Source: Endomicrobium sp.
GTDB lineage: Bacteria > Elusimicrobiota > Endomicrobiia > Endomicrobiales > Endomicrobiaceae
DNA length: 5,918 nucleotides
Assembly: GCA_031278115.1 (NCBI GenBank)
Contig: JAITKZ010000025.1
Span: forward strand, 1 to 5,918
Direction of reading: 5' to 3'
Part shown: positions 1 through 5,744 of the stretch, piece after piece
How positions within the stretch are numbered: the first letter of the stretch is position 1
Layout of the letters: every line of letters starts with the position of its first letter
Notes under the pieces: model-generated
Told to the model about the DNA's origin: nothing
What the model saw: the letters and a program-made list of their open reading frames with translations, nothing else
The model's database searches: none
Made by a program: the position numbers and the translations under genes

Positions 1-1059
1 ACAATAAAAGTTGTAAGCGAAAAATTAACTGTTCCTTTAATTGAACAATATTATTTTGATTTAAGAGAACACCAAAAGCTTGAGGCTCTTACAAGATGTC
101 TGGACATGTATAATCCAAAGCTTTCCATTGTTTTCTGCAACACAAAAAGAAGGGTTGACGAAGTTACTTCTTCTCTGCAGGCAAGAGGATATTCCGCAGA
201 TGCGCTCCACGGAGACATGAACCAAGCTCAAAGAGATAGAGTTATGGCTAAGTTTAGAAGCGGCTCTATAGAAATACTTACAGCTACGGATGTTGCCGCA
301 AGAGGAATAGATGTTGACGATATAGACATGGTGTTTAACTTTGACATACCTAAAGACGATGAGAACTATGTCCACAGAATAGGAAGAACAGGGAGAGCTG
401 GTAGAACAGGAAAAGCTTACAGCTTTGTTTCTGGGAAAGATATTTACAAATTGAGAGATATTCAAAAATATACAAAAGCAACTATTAAGAGGACAAAAGT
501 TCCTTCACTTACCGACGTTGAGAATACCAAAACAGCAATTATGCTTGATAAAGTAAAAGAAGTTTTGAAAGAAAAAGATTTAGAAAAATATTCACAAATG
601 ATAGAATCTTTAATATCTGACGAGACAACTTCTTTAGATGTAGCAGCAGCACTTTTGAAAATGACATTTGTTTCTGAAAAGAAAGCCCAAGAACAACAAG
701 CAGATATATTTGCAACCGCAGTTGACCGTTACGCAGACACAGGTGCAAGAGAACGTGGAATGGTAAGGCTCTTTATAAATATAGGGAAAAAAGACAATGT
801 ACGGACTGGAGATTTTGTCGGTGCCATAGCAGGCGAAACAGGGGTTAGCGGAAATATGGTAGGTAACATTAAGATTCTGGAAGCTTTCTCTTTTGTTGAA
901 GTGCCAAGCGAGCATGCCGATGCAGTAATTAACACTTTGCATTTAAGGAATATAAAAGGTAAAAGAGTTTCTGTAGAACTTGCAAAAGCAAGAAACTCTT
1001 CTGATTTTGAAAATAACAGACGTTCTAGCTATGGAAAGCGCACTACGTTTAGAAGATAA
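1..1059 (+). CDS. deaD: DEAD-box ATP-dependent RNA helicase, DeaD/CsdA type (C-terminal part)
   Basis: This is the 3' part of an ATP-dependent RNA helicase that remodels structured RNA, probably in ribosome assembly or mRNA turnover in the cytoplasm. The frame is open from base 1, so the start and the whole first RecA domain (Q motif, Walker A, DEAD box) lie outside the window; 352 codons remain. Numbering residues from base 1, the second RecA domain shows motif IV-like SIVFCNTK (about 42-49), motif V TATDVAARGID (94-104) and motif VI HRIGRTGRAGR (125-135). A helical region at about 165-225 resembles the DeaD/CsdA dimerisation segment. Residues about 254-331 (VRLFINIGKKD to VSVELAKA) match a DbpA-type RNA-binding domain. 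A short basic Arg-rich tail follows. The DbpA domain and long helical linker favour DeaD over RhlE or RhlB. The exact subfamily is less sure, because DbpA and YxiN proteins share the RNA-binding domain. Confidence 0.95.
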   Translation, partial: TIKVVSEKLTVPLIEQYYFDLREHQKLEALTRCLDMYNPKLSIVFCNTKRRVDEVTSSLQARGYSADALHGDMNQAQRDRVMAKFRSGSIEILTATDVAARGIDVDDIDMVFNFDIPKDDENYVHRIGRTGRAGRTGKAYSFVSGKDIYKLRDIQKYTKATIKRTKVPSLTDVENTKTAIMLDKVKEVLKEKDLEKYSQMIESLISDETTSLDVAAALLKMTFVSEKKAQEQQADIFATAVDRYADTGARERGMVRLFINIGKKDNVRTGDFVGAIAGETGVSGNMVGNIKILEAFSFVEVPSEHADAVINTLHLRNIKGKRVSVELAKARNSSDFENNRRSSYGKRTTFRR

Positions 1060-1072
1060 GTATTCTCTTTTT

Positions 1073-1113
1073 CTTGCAACACCTATGGTGTAAGATAGTC
1101 TTAGCAATTTTTT
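1073..1113 (+). terminator. Possible weak terminator after the helicase gene
   Basis: Two small hairpins lie back to back after the helicase stop codon. The first is ACACC/GGTGT (1079-1083 with 1087-1091, loop TAT), which can be lengthened by CTT/AAG (1073-1075 with 1092-1094) across a three-base bulge. The second is TAAGA/TCTTA (1091-1095 with 1099-1103, loop TAG), followed by GCAA and six T (1108-1113). They share bases, so they would compete. The second plus the T-run has the layout of an intrinsic terminator, but its stem is short and AT-rich, so termination may be partial. Confidence 0.35.
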
Positions 1114-1139
1114 GTAAGATAATAAAATAGGGGACAAAA

Positions 1140-1361
1140 ATGCCGATATTTGAATTTATTTGTGCGGAATGCGGAGAGAATTTTGAGACATTGGTTCTTG
1201 GTGGTGAAGCAATTGAATGTCTTAAATGTGGCAATAAAAATGTAATAAAACAGTTTTCAAACTTTGCGGCAATGTCATCTTCAGCAAGCTGTTCTTGTGA
1301 GGATTCATGCCCAACAGCTACTAAACACAAGCATAAATGCTGTGGAGGATGCTGCCATTAA
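1140..1361 (+). CDS. FmdB-family zinc-ribbon protein
   Basis: This 73-residue protein has the FmdB/CxxC_CxxC_SSSS-type zinc ribbon. It opens with MPIFEF, close to the family's MPIYEY start. C8-C11 and C27-C30 form the two CxxC knuckles expected to bind one zinc ion. An FxNFA segment (39-43) follows, as is usual in the family. The Ser-rich stretch then leads to a tail very rich in Cys and His (C51, C53, C57, H63, H65, C67, C68, C71, C72, H73) that could bind a second metal. The family was named after a putative regulator near formamidase genes, but its biochemical role is not established and I assign none. The ATG at 1140 has a good ribosome binding site, AGGGGA at 1129-1134, five bases upstream. 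The gap of 80 bases after the helicase contains hairpins, so transcription may be separate or only partly read through. There are 52 bases before the next gene. Confidence 0.85.
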   Translation: MPIFEFICAECGENFETLVLGGEAIECLKCGNKNVIKQFSNFAAMSSSASCSCEDSCPTATKHKHKCCGGCCH

Positions 1362-1413
1362 GTTAAGATAACTGTTTCTAATATGGAAAAAACAACTTTA
1401 AGGGAGGAGAAGT

Positions 1414-1764
1414 GTGCATAAATCTACCTTGCAGCTTTTGTTGGCTTTTTCTTTGGGTCTTATTTTTGGACTGTTAATGAAGTTTTCACTGCCTCTTTTT
1501 CTAGCTTTAATACTAACCCTGCTTTCTGTGTTTATTTATACAATGCGAGACGCAGGAGGACTTAAGCATAGTCAAGATAAATATTTTGTTGTTATGTCCG
1601 CTTTACTATATTTTGCAGCTTTGGCTATTTCATTATGTTCATCTATAGCGCTAGTCTTACTTGCAGGATATGAAATTTCTAAAGGAAAAAATCTTAAAAC
1701 TTTATCCTTAAGATTACTTCCTCATATAATTATTACAGTTGTTTCAATATTTTTGTTTATATGA
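1414..1764 (+). CDS. Small integral membrane protein of unknown function, coupled to mnmE
   Basis: I do not recognise this 116-residue protein. It is almost entirely hydrophobic, with likely membrane segments at about 5-22, 24-43, 57-85 (long enough for one or two passes) and 98-116. A polar loop, YTMRDAGGLKHSQDKY (42-57), lies between the second and third segments and a basic one, EISKGKNLKTLSLR (87-100), precedes the last. No catalytic or metal motif is visible. The GTG start at 1414 is chosen because AGGGAGGAG (1400-1408) sits five to six bases upstream, one of the strongest Shine-Dalgarno sequences here. The stop TGA (1762-1764) overlaps the mnmE start in an ATGA, so the two are probably translationally coupled and share an mRNA. 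An Elusimicrobiota- or lineage-specific conserved protein is possible, but I cannot show it. That it is a real gene rests on the ribosome binding site, the coherent membrane profile and the overlap. Confidence 0.8.
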   Translation: MHKSTLQLLLAFSLGLIFGLLMKFSLPLFLALILTLLSVFIYTMRDAGGLKHSQDKYFVVMSALLYFAALAISLCSSIALVLLAGYEISKGKNLKTLSLRLLPHIIITVVSIFLFI

Positions 1765-3137
1765 ATTATCTGAAAAATGATACTATTGCAGCTTTATCAA
1801 CCGCAGCGGGCAAGTCTGCTATTGCGGTTGTTCGTTTATCGGGCGAAAATGCTTTTGAAATTATAAATAAGATTTTTAAAACTACATCAGCAATTGAGAA
1901 ACAAGTAAAATATGGATATATTTTTGATGGGACTAAAAATATAGACGAAGTTATTTGTATTTTTTTTAAAGCCCCTCACACATATACAGGTGAGAATTTG
2001 GTAGAAGTTTCTGTACATGGCAATCCTATAATAATTGACGAAGTTTTAAATCTTTTATATAAAGCTGGTGCCCGTCCTGCAGAAGTCGGAGAATTTACTT
2101 ACAGAGCCTTTTTAAACGGCAAAAAGGACCTTGTAGAAGCTGAAGCTGTCTGCAATTTGATAACAAGCAAGACTGCAGCTTCAGCTAAAGCCGCGTTAAA
2201 TAATGTTTCAGGTGTTTTTTCTTCAAAAGTTAAAACTATTAAAGATAATCTTACAAATCTGATAGCTTTTATGGAAGTAAATTTAGACCACCCTGAAGAA
2301 GACATTATGTTTTTATCCCGAGAAGAAAAACTTACAAGGCTGAATTCTTATATACAAGATATTAAAAATCTTTTAAGTTCTTATGAAATAAGTAAACTTT
2401 TACAAAATGGTATAAAAGCAGCCATCATAGGTAAGCCAAACGCTGGAAAATCTTCACTACTCAACGCTATTGTTGGCAAAAATAGAGCCATTGTTACAGA
2501 TATTGCAGGCACAACTACAGATACAATTGAAGAAACTATAAATTGCAGAGGAATACCTCTTATCATTATAGATACTGCAGGCATTAGAGACCGTGCGGAC
2601 AATTCCATAGAGCTTATGGGGCAAGAGCGTACTAAAGAAACTATAGTTAAAGCAGATATTTTATTATGGATTTTTGATTCTTCTTCCAAATTAGATAAAA
2701 ATGATATAAAAATAGCTGATTTCTTAAAAAAATCTTTTATCAATATGCCTATAATTGCAGTTTTGAATAAATCTGATTTGCCTGCTAATTTATCTTTAAC
2801 TAAAGACGCTCTTAGAATTGTTTTTCAAGATATTACACATATTTCAGCAAAAACTGAAGCGGGTATTTCTGATTTGTTGGATAAAATTGCAAAAATGGCA
2901 GGCGCAAATGAAATTCAAAACAATTACTTAATGATAAACTCACGACATTACATACTACTACAAAATGCTTTAGATGCTTTAACAAAGACAAGAAAGGTGT
3001 TAGAATCAAAAGATGCGGATGAAATTGCTTGTTTTGAAGCAGTAAATGCCCAAGATTGCCTTAACGAAATTCTAGGTATAAATATTAAACAAGATATTTT
3101 AGACACAATTTTTTCCACCTTTTGTATAGGGAAATAA
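1761..3137 (+). CDS. mnmE: tRNA modification GTPase MnmE (TrmE)
   Basis: MnmE works with MnmG to install the aminomethyl or carboxymethylaminomethyl group on U34 of tRNAs reading split codon boxes. It is a GTPase using a formyl-folate cofactor. At 458 residues it matches the usual length of about 450. The N-terminal folate-binding domain (about 1-120) has DTIAALSTAAG and VVRLSG and ends in GEFTYRAFLNGK. The helical domain contains DLVEAEAV (123-130) and HPEEDI (177-182). The inserted G domain has G1 GKPNAGKS (224-231), G2 AGTTTD (249-254), G3 DTAG (271-274), G4 NKSD (336-339) and G5 SAK (362-364). The C-terminus is FCIGK (454-458), whose Cys is conserved. No Shine-Dalgarno sequence precedes the ATG at 1761. 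It overlaps the upstream stop codon (ATGA), so translation is likely coupled. A position near the origin is common for mnmE. I see no damage to it. Confidence 0.97.
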   Translation: MNYLKNDTIAALSTAAGKSAIAVVRLSGENAFEIINKIFKTTSAIEKQVKYGYIFDGTKNIDEVICIFFKAPHTYTGENLVEVSVHGNPIIIDEVLNLLYKAGARPAEVGEFTYRAFLNGKKDLVEAEAVCNLITSKTAASAKAALNNVSGVFSSKVKTIKDNLTNLIAFMEVNLDHPEEDIMFLSREEKLTRLNSYIQDIKNLLSSYEISKLLQNGIKAAIIGKPNAGKSSLLNAIVGKNRAIVTDIAGTTTDTIEETINCRGIPLIIIDTAGIRDRADNSIELMGQERTKETIVKADILLWIFDSSSKLDKNDIKIADFLKKSFINMPIIAVLNKSDLPANLSLTKDALRIVFQDITHISAKTEAGISDLLDKIAKMAGANEIQNNYLMINSRHYILLQNALDALTKTRKVLESKDADEIACFEAVNAQDCLNEILGINIKQDILDTIFSTFCIGK

Positions 3138-3233
3138 AACTACTAGAAATTGATCTTGATAAATCAGACATAGAAAATCAAATTTATTAATAAGAGCATT
3201 ACGTAATTATATATTTACACATGGGATAAACAC

Positions 3234-4018
3234 TTGCGACAAAAATATGGACAGAATTTTTTAATTGATAATAACATAGCAGCTAAAATTGTAAAAGCAG
3301 CCGATTTGGGTTTAATGGACAATGTTTTTGAAATTGGACATGGTAAGGGAATTTTAACAAAGCTTATAGTGCCTAGTGTTAATTTTCTGACCGCTATTGA
3401 GATAGACAAAATACTATTTCAACAATTAGCCAGCTATTTTTCTTTCAACAAAATTACAAATGTTGAATTGATAAATCAAGATTTCTTAAAATATGATATT
3501 CCTGACATTAAGCGTAAGTTTATCTCTAATCTTTCTTATAATGTCGGCACGGCTATTATTCAAAAGATTCTGCCTTTGCAAAACTGGACTACAGCTGTAT
3601 TTATGCTTCAAAAAGAAGTTATGGGACGTTTAGCTGCAAAACCCGGGGATAAAGACTATGGGTATATCTCAATATTTACTTCATACTATACTGATGTAGA
3701 AGTACTTTTTGACGTTTCGCCAAATGTTTTAATCCTCCGCCAAAAGTGATGTCTTCTGTTATAAAGTTTAAAAACAAAAAGGCTGAAGCACCAGAACCTG
3801 TTCTTTTTGAGTTTATAAAGCATGCTTTTAGCATGCGAAGAAAGACAATTTTGAATTGTATTAGTTCTTTTTGCGACATACCCAAGGACAAAGCTTCAAC
3901 TATTTTAGAGGGTTGTGGATTAAATGCATTTTTAAGACCAGATAAGTTGTCTATTCTTGATTTCTTAAGCTTGACAAGGGAAATCAAAAATTATAGAATT
4001 TGTCGTGCAGGTTTTTGA
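3234..4018 (+). pseudogene. rsmA: Split 16S rRNA adenine dimethyltransferase RsmA (KsgA), probable pseudogene
   Basis: An intact RsmA dimethylates the two adjacent adenines of the 3'-terminal 16S rRNA hairpin (A1518/A1519, E. coli numbering), using S-adenosylmethionine. Two frames together cover the family. The 3234-3749 piece (171 residues) has KYGQNFLID, the methionine-binding motif as EIGHGKG (33-39), AIEID (54-58), NQDFLKYD (81-88) and NLSY (99-102). The 3746-4018 piece (90 residues) has KVMSSVIKF-like sequence and HAFSMRRKTILN, the family's C-terminal helical domain. One extra T in the TTTT at 3727-3730 would join them as VSPNVFNPPPKVMSSVIKF, exactly the expected family segment, so a single T is missing. 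The intact protein would be about 261-265 residues, near E. coli's 273. The TTG at 3234 has only a weak GGGA upstream. The fragments overlap (GTGA), but no Shine-Dalgarno sequence serves the second. Proline changes in both signature motifs favour real decay, although a sequencing error is not excluded. Confidence 0.85.
3971..3999 (+). promoter_or_regulatory. Sigma70-type promoter candidate for dnaA
   Basis: A perfect -35 hexamer TTGACA (3971-3976) is followed after exactly 17 bases by TAGAAT (3994-3999), five of six matches to TATAAT. Transcription would start near 4006, giving a leader of about 90 bases to the dnaA ATG at 4097. The promoter lies inside the 3' end of the rsmA remnant. The DnaA-box palindrome is well downstream of the start point, so DnaA bound there would block elongation or translation rather than polymerase binding. 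Confidence 0.55.
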
Positions 4019-4021
4019 TTT
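3981..4021. repeat. 10-bp perfect inverted repeat followed by a T-run at the rsmA stop
   Basis: AAATCAAAAA (3981-3990) and TTTTTGATTT (4012-4021) are exact reverse complements separated by 21 bases, and more T follow (4022-4025). The stem has only one G-C pair. It could act as a weak terminator for the mnmE-rsmA transcript. Its loop contains the -10 of the dnaA promoter candidate. Confidence 0.4.
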
Positions 4022-4064
4022 TTTTCATTTCAAAGAACACCGATTTTTTTGCTTGTTAATTACA

Positions 4065-4095
4065 TTATCCACAATTGTGGATAACTTGGGGATAA
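4065..4095. promoter_or_regulatory. DnaA-box cluster at the dnaA start: palindromic pair plus a box over the ribosome binding site
   Basis: The consensus DnaA box TTATCCACA is present on the + strand (4065-4073) and on the - strand (4076-4084). With the two bases between them they form a perfect 20-base palindrome. A third site, TGGGGATAA (4087-4095), is a - strand box with one mismatch (TTATCCCCA). It contains the GGGG that probably serves as the dnaA ribosome binding site, five bases before the ATG. The two - strand sites repeat every 11 bases, about one helical turn. Known dnaA genes are often autoregulated through such boxes, and this may also be one half of a bipartite origin. Confidence 0.85.
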
Positions 4096-4096
4096 G

Positions 4097-5449
4097 ATGA
4101 GTTTTTCAGCTTCAGATTTATGGCAAAAAGTTGTGGATAACCTTAAAACGTCTATTACGCCAGAAACCTATAATTTGTGGATTTCTCCACTTAAGCCTTT
4201 ATCTTTTGAAAACAATACATTTGTTTTGGAAGTTCCAAATGTTTATTTTTCTCAATGGATAAAAAATAATCAATTAAAAAATATTGAAAATATTCTGTCA
4301 GACTCTTGCGGGCAACAAATGATTTTACAGCTAAAACCGCAGCAAGACATATCGTCAATAATAGAAAAAACTGAAAATATCCCTGTTCATATAGACGCTT
4401 CAATTCAAGCTCTGCAAAAAGACCAAATAAATCCTAAATACATATTCCCAGGATTTGTTATAGGCGCATCTAATAGATTTGCGCATGGTTGTGCTGAAGC
4501 GGTAGCAAAAAATCCGGGAAAACAATTTAATCCTCTTTTCCTTTACAGCGGCGTAGGACTAGGTAAAACACACTTACTTCACGCTATAGGAAATCATATT
4601 AAGCAAACTTTGCCAAATTCTAGAGTTCTTTATGTAACATGCGAAAAGTTTGTTACTGAATTTATTGAGTCAATTCGCTTTGATAAGGTATCATCTTTTA
4701 AAAATAAATATAGAAGTCTGGATTGTTTGTTGATTGACGATATTCAATTTTTGATGGGAAAAGAAAGTTCTCAGGAAGAATTTTTCCACATGTTTAATAA
4801 TTTGTTCAACGCAAAAAAGCAGCTTGTTATATCTTCCGACCGCCCTCCAAAAGAGCTTGAAGGCGTTGAAGACAGACTTATTTCAAGATTTGAATGGGGC
4901 ATTATAGCTGATATTCAACAACCTGATTTAGAAACAAGAATTGCTATTTTGCGTAAAAAAGCCGAAGAAGAAAAAATTTATGTGCCTGATGATGTTGTTC
5001 TGCATATAGCTACCCAAGTTAAGTCTAACATAAGACAATTAGAAGGATCTCTTTTAAGAATAACTGCATTTTCTTTGTTCACAGGAACCCCTTTGACTGT
5101 TGATTCTGTACAAAAAATGCTTAGAGATATTATAAAGACAGATGAATCGGCTCATATAACAATAGAAGGCATTCAGAAAGTTGTTGCTGACGAATTTAGT
5201 ATTGATTTAAGAGATATGAAATCTAAACGCAGAACTGATGTCATAGCTTTCCCAAGACAAATAGCCATGTATCTTGCCAGAACGCTTAGCGATGAGTTTT
5301 CTACAAATGCCATTGGCGAAGCTTTTGGTGGAAGAGATCACTCAACAGTTATGCATGCCTGTAACAAAATCAAAGAAAAAATGGATTCAGATCCTTATTT
5401 TAACGCTAAAATCAACCAAATAATTAAAAAAATTCGTAATTCAGATTAA
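4097..5449 (+). CDS. dnaA: Chromosomal replication initiator protein DnaA
   Basis: DnaA binds DnaA boxes at oriC, forms an ATP-dependent filament and opens the duplex so that helicase can load. At 450 residues it is a normal, complete length. Domain I (about 1-75) has LWQKVVDNL and TYNLWISPLKP, and a short domain II linker follows. The AAA+ domain III starts near YIFPGFVIGASNRFAH (115-130). It has Walker A GVGLGKTH (152-159), Walker B LLIDD (211-215), sensor 1 ISSDR (245-249), the arginine finger R264 in SRFEWG, and sensor 2 R313 in NIRQLEG. Domain IV has the helix-turn-helix with SKRRTDVIAFPRQIAMYLAR (376-395) and the DnaA signature GGRDHSTVMHA (411-421). The ATG at 4097 is chosen because it begins the standard domain I and has GGGG five bases upstream. 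DnaA boxes at its start point to autoregulation, and a promoter lies near 3971-3999. dnaN follows after the origin. I see no truncation or missing key residue. Confidence 0.98.
   Translation: MSFSASDLWQKVVDNLKTSITPETYNLWISPLKPLSFENNTFVLEVPNVYFSQWIKNNQLKNIENILSDSCGQQMILQLKPQQDISSIIEKTENIPVHIDASIQALQKDQINPKYIFPGFVIGASNRFAHGCAEAVAKNPGKQFNPLFLYSGVGLGKTHLLHAIGNHIKQTLPNSRVLYVTCEKFVTEFIESIRFDKVSSFKNKYRSLDCLLIDDIQFLMGKESSQEEFFHMFNNLFNAKKQLVISSDRPPKELEGVEDRLISRFEWGIIADIQQPDLETRIAILRKKAEEEKIYVPDDVVLHIATQVKSNIRQLEGSLLRITAFSLFTGTPLTVDSVQKMLRDIIKTDESAHITIEGIQKVVADEFSIDLRDMKSKRRTDVIAFPRQIAMYLARTLSDEFSTNAIGEAFGGRDHSTVMHACNKIKEKMDSDPYFNAKINQIIKKIRNSD
4132..4140 (-). promoter_or_regulatory. Consensus DnaA box inside dnaA codons 12-15
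   Basis: TGTGGATAA on the + strand reads as the exact consensus TTATCCACA on the - strand. Together with the preceding T it repeats the TTGTGGATAA found at 4075-4084, 56 bases upstream. It overlaps the codons for Val-Val-Asp-Asn. It could extend the DnaA complex from the upstream palindrome into the gene. A match by chance in a conserved coding stretch cannot be excluded. Confidence 0.65.
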
Positions 5450-5456
5450 TCTACTT

Positions 5457-5498
5457 AAGTGAAATACTCCCACTTTTCATCTTTTTGATCTTCAAAAA
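5457..5498 (+). terminator. Possible weak transcription end after dnaA
   Basis: Shortly after the dnaA stop, AAGTG (5457-5461) can pair with CACTT (5471-5475). Next, TTTTTGA (5482-5488) is an exact reverse complement of TCAAAAA (5492-5498) with a three-base loop. Neither gives a GC-rich stem with a following T-run, so this is only a candidate for the end of the dnaA mRNA or for a structural element at the edge of oriC. Confidence 0.25.
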
Positions 5499-5593
5499 AC
5501 TATATACTTTTACCTATCTGATAAACTCAGGTTTTACCAGTAAAAAAGAATAACTTTTATATAAAATTAACTTCTTATTAGTAAGCAAAATAC

Positions 5594-5602
5594 TGTGCAT
5601 AA
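5594..5602 (-). promoter_or_regulatory. DnaA box (TTATGCACA)
   Basis: The + strand TGTGCATAA reads TTATGCACA on the - strand, which fits the relaxed consensus TTWTNCACA. It is the best box in the intergenic region and has the same orientation as the box inside dnaA. Confidence 0.65.
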
Positions 5603-5623
5603 CTTTTCAAAAAATTGTATAAT
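5594..5623 (+). promoter_or_regulatory. Possible dnaN promoter, overlapping a DnaA box
   Basis: A perfect TATAAT occurs at 5618-5623. The matching -35 position with an 18-base spacer is TGTGCA (5594-5599), only three of six matches, and it coincides with the DnaA box. In such AT-rich sequence a lone TATAAT is weak evidence. If real, dnaN would have a leader of about 170 bases running through the origin. Confidence 0.25.
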
Positions 5624-5641
5624 AATGTTGTCCAATAATAG

Positions 5642-5650
5642 TATGGATAA
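5642..5650 (-). promoter_or_regulatory. DnaA-box-like site (TTATCCATA)
   Basis: The + strand TATGGATAA reads TTATCCATA on the - strand, one mismatch from TTATCCACA. It faces the + strand site at 5661-5669, with 10 bases between them. Confidence 0.45.
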
Positions 5651-5652
5651 CT

Positions 5653-5679
5653 ATGATAATTTATCAACAAAATTATCAT
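5653..5679. repeat. AT-rich hairpin with a DnaA-box-like site reaching through its loop
   Basis: ATGATAATTT (5653-5662) and AAATTATCAT (5670-5679) are exact reverse complements with a seven-base loop ATCAACA (5663-5669). The DnaA-box-like TTATCAACA (5661-5669) starts in the last two stem bases and fills the loop. The position within oriC suggests a structural role, but AT-rich DNA gives such repeats by chance fairly easily. Confidence 0.5.
5661..5669 (+). promoter_or_regulatory. DnaA-box-like site (TTATCAACA)
   Basis: One mismatch from TTATCCACA. The same ten bases, TTATCAACAA, recur at 5736-5745, 75 bases downstream and in the same orientation. Confidence 0.5.
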
Positions 5680-5681
5680 TG

Positions 5682-5735
5682 AAATTTCTGTTTAATTTTA
5701 ATTGGTAATTATAATTTTTTTTGGTTATTTACAAC
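5682..5735. other. Candidate DNA unwinding element
   Basis: Only nine of the 55 bases at 5681-5735 are G or C, and there is a run of eight T at 5715-5722. The stretch sits between two identical DnaA-box-like sites, upstream of dnaN, where origins usually melt. This is inferred from position and composition only. Confidence 0.45.
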
Positions 5736-5744
5736 TTATCAACA
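5736..5744 (+). promoter_or_regulatory. DnaA-box-like site (TTATCAACA), second copy
   Basis: Identical to the site at 5661-5669, with TTATCAACAA shared. It closes the AT-rich stretch on its dnaN side and lies 57 bases before the dnaN ATG. Confidence 0.5.

Noticed and set aside
61..465. Minus-strand open frame across the helicase
   Set aside because: It lies wholly opposite a strongly conserved RecA domain and shows no recognisable motif. The other minus-strand frames opposite the helicase, mnmE, rsmA and dnaA are shadows for the same reason.
1118..1123. GATAAT as a -10 box for the FmdB-like gene
   Set aside because: No -35 match lies at 16-18 bases upstream, and the start point would fall on the ribosome binding site.
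3723..3750. Programmed -1 ribosomal frameshift or transcriptional slippage joining the two rsmA pieces
   Set aside because: The site reads T GTT TTA in frame, which is not an X XXY YYZ slippery heptamer, and Val-tRNA re-pairing with TGT would be poor. Four T are too few for efficient polymerase slippage. No programmed frameshift is known to me for rsmA.
3746..4018. Independent small gene starting at GTG 3746
   Set aside because: Its sequence is the RsmA C-terminal domain in register with the upstream piece. No Shine-Dalgarno sequence precedes the GTG, so it is a fragment rather than a separate gene.
4176..4184. TGTGGATTT as a further DnaA box in dnaA
   Set aside because: It differs from the consensus at two positions and encodes the conserved Leu-Trp-Ile of domain I, which explains the sequence.
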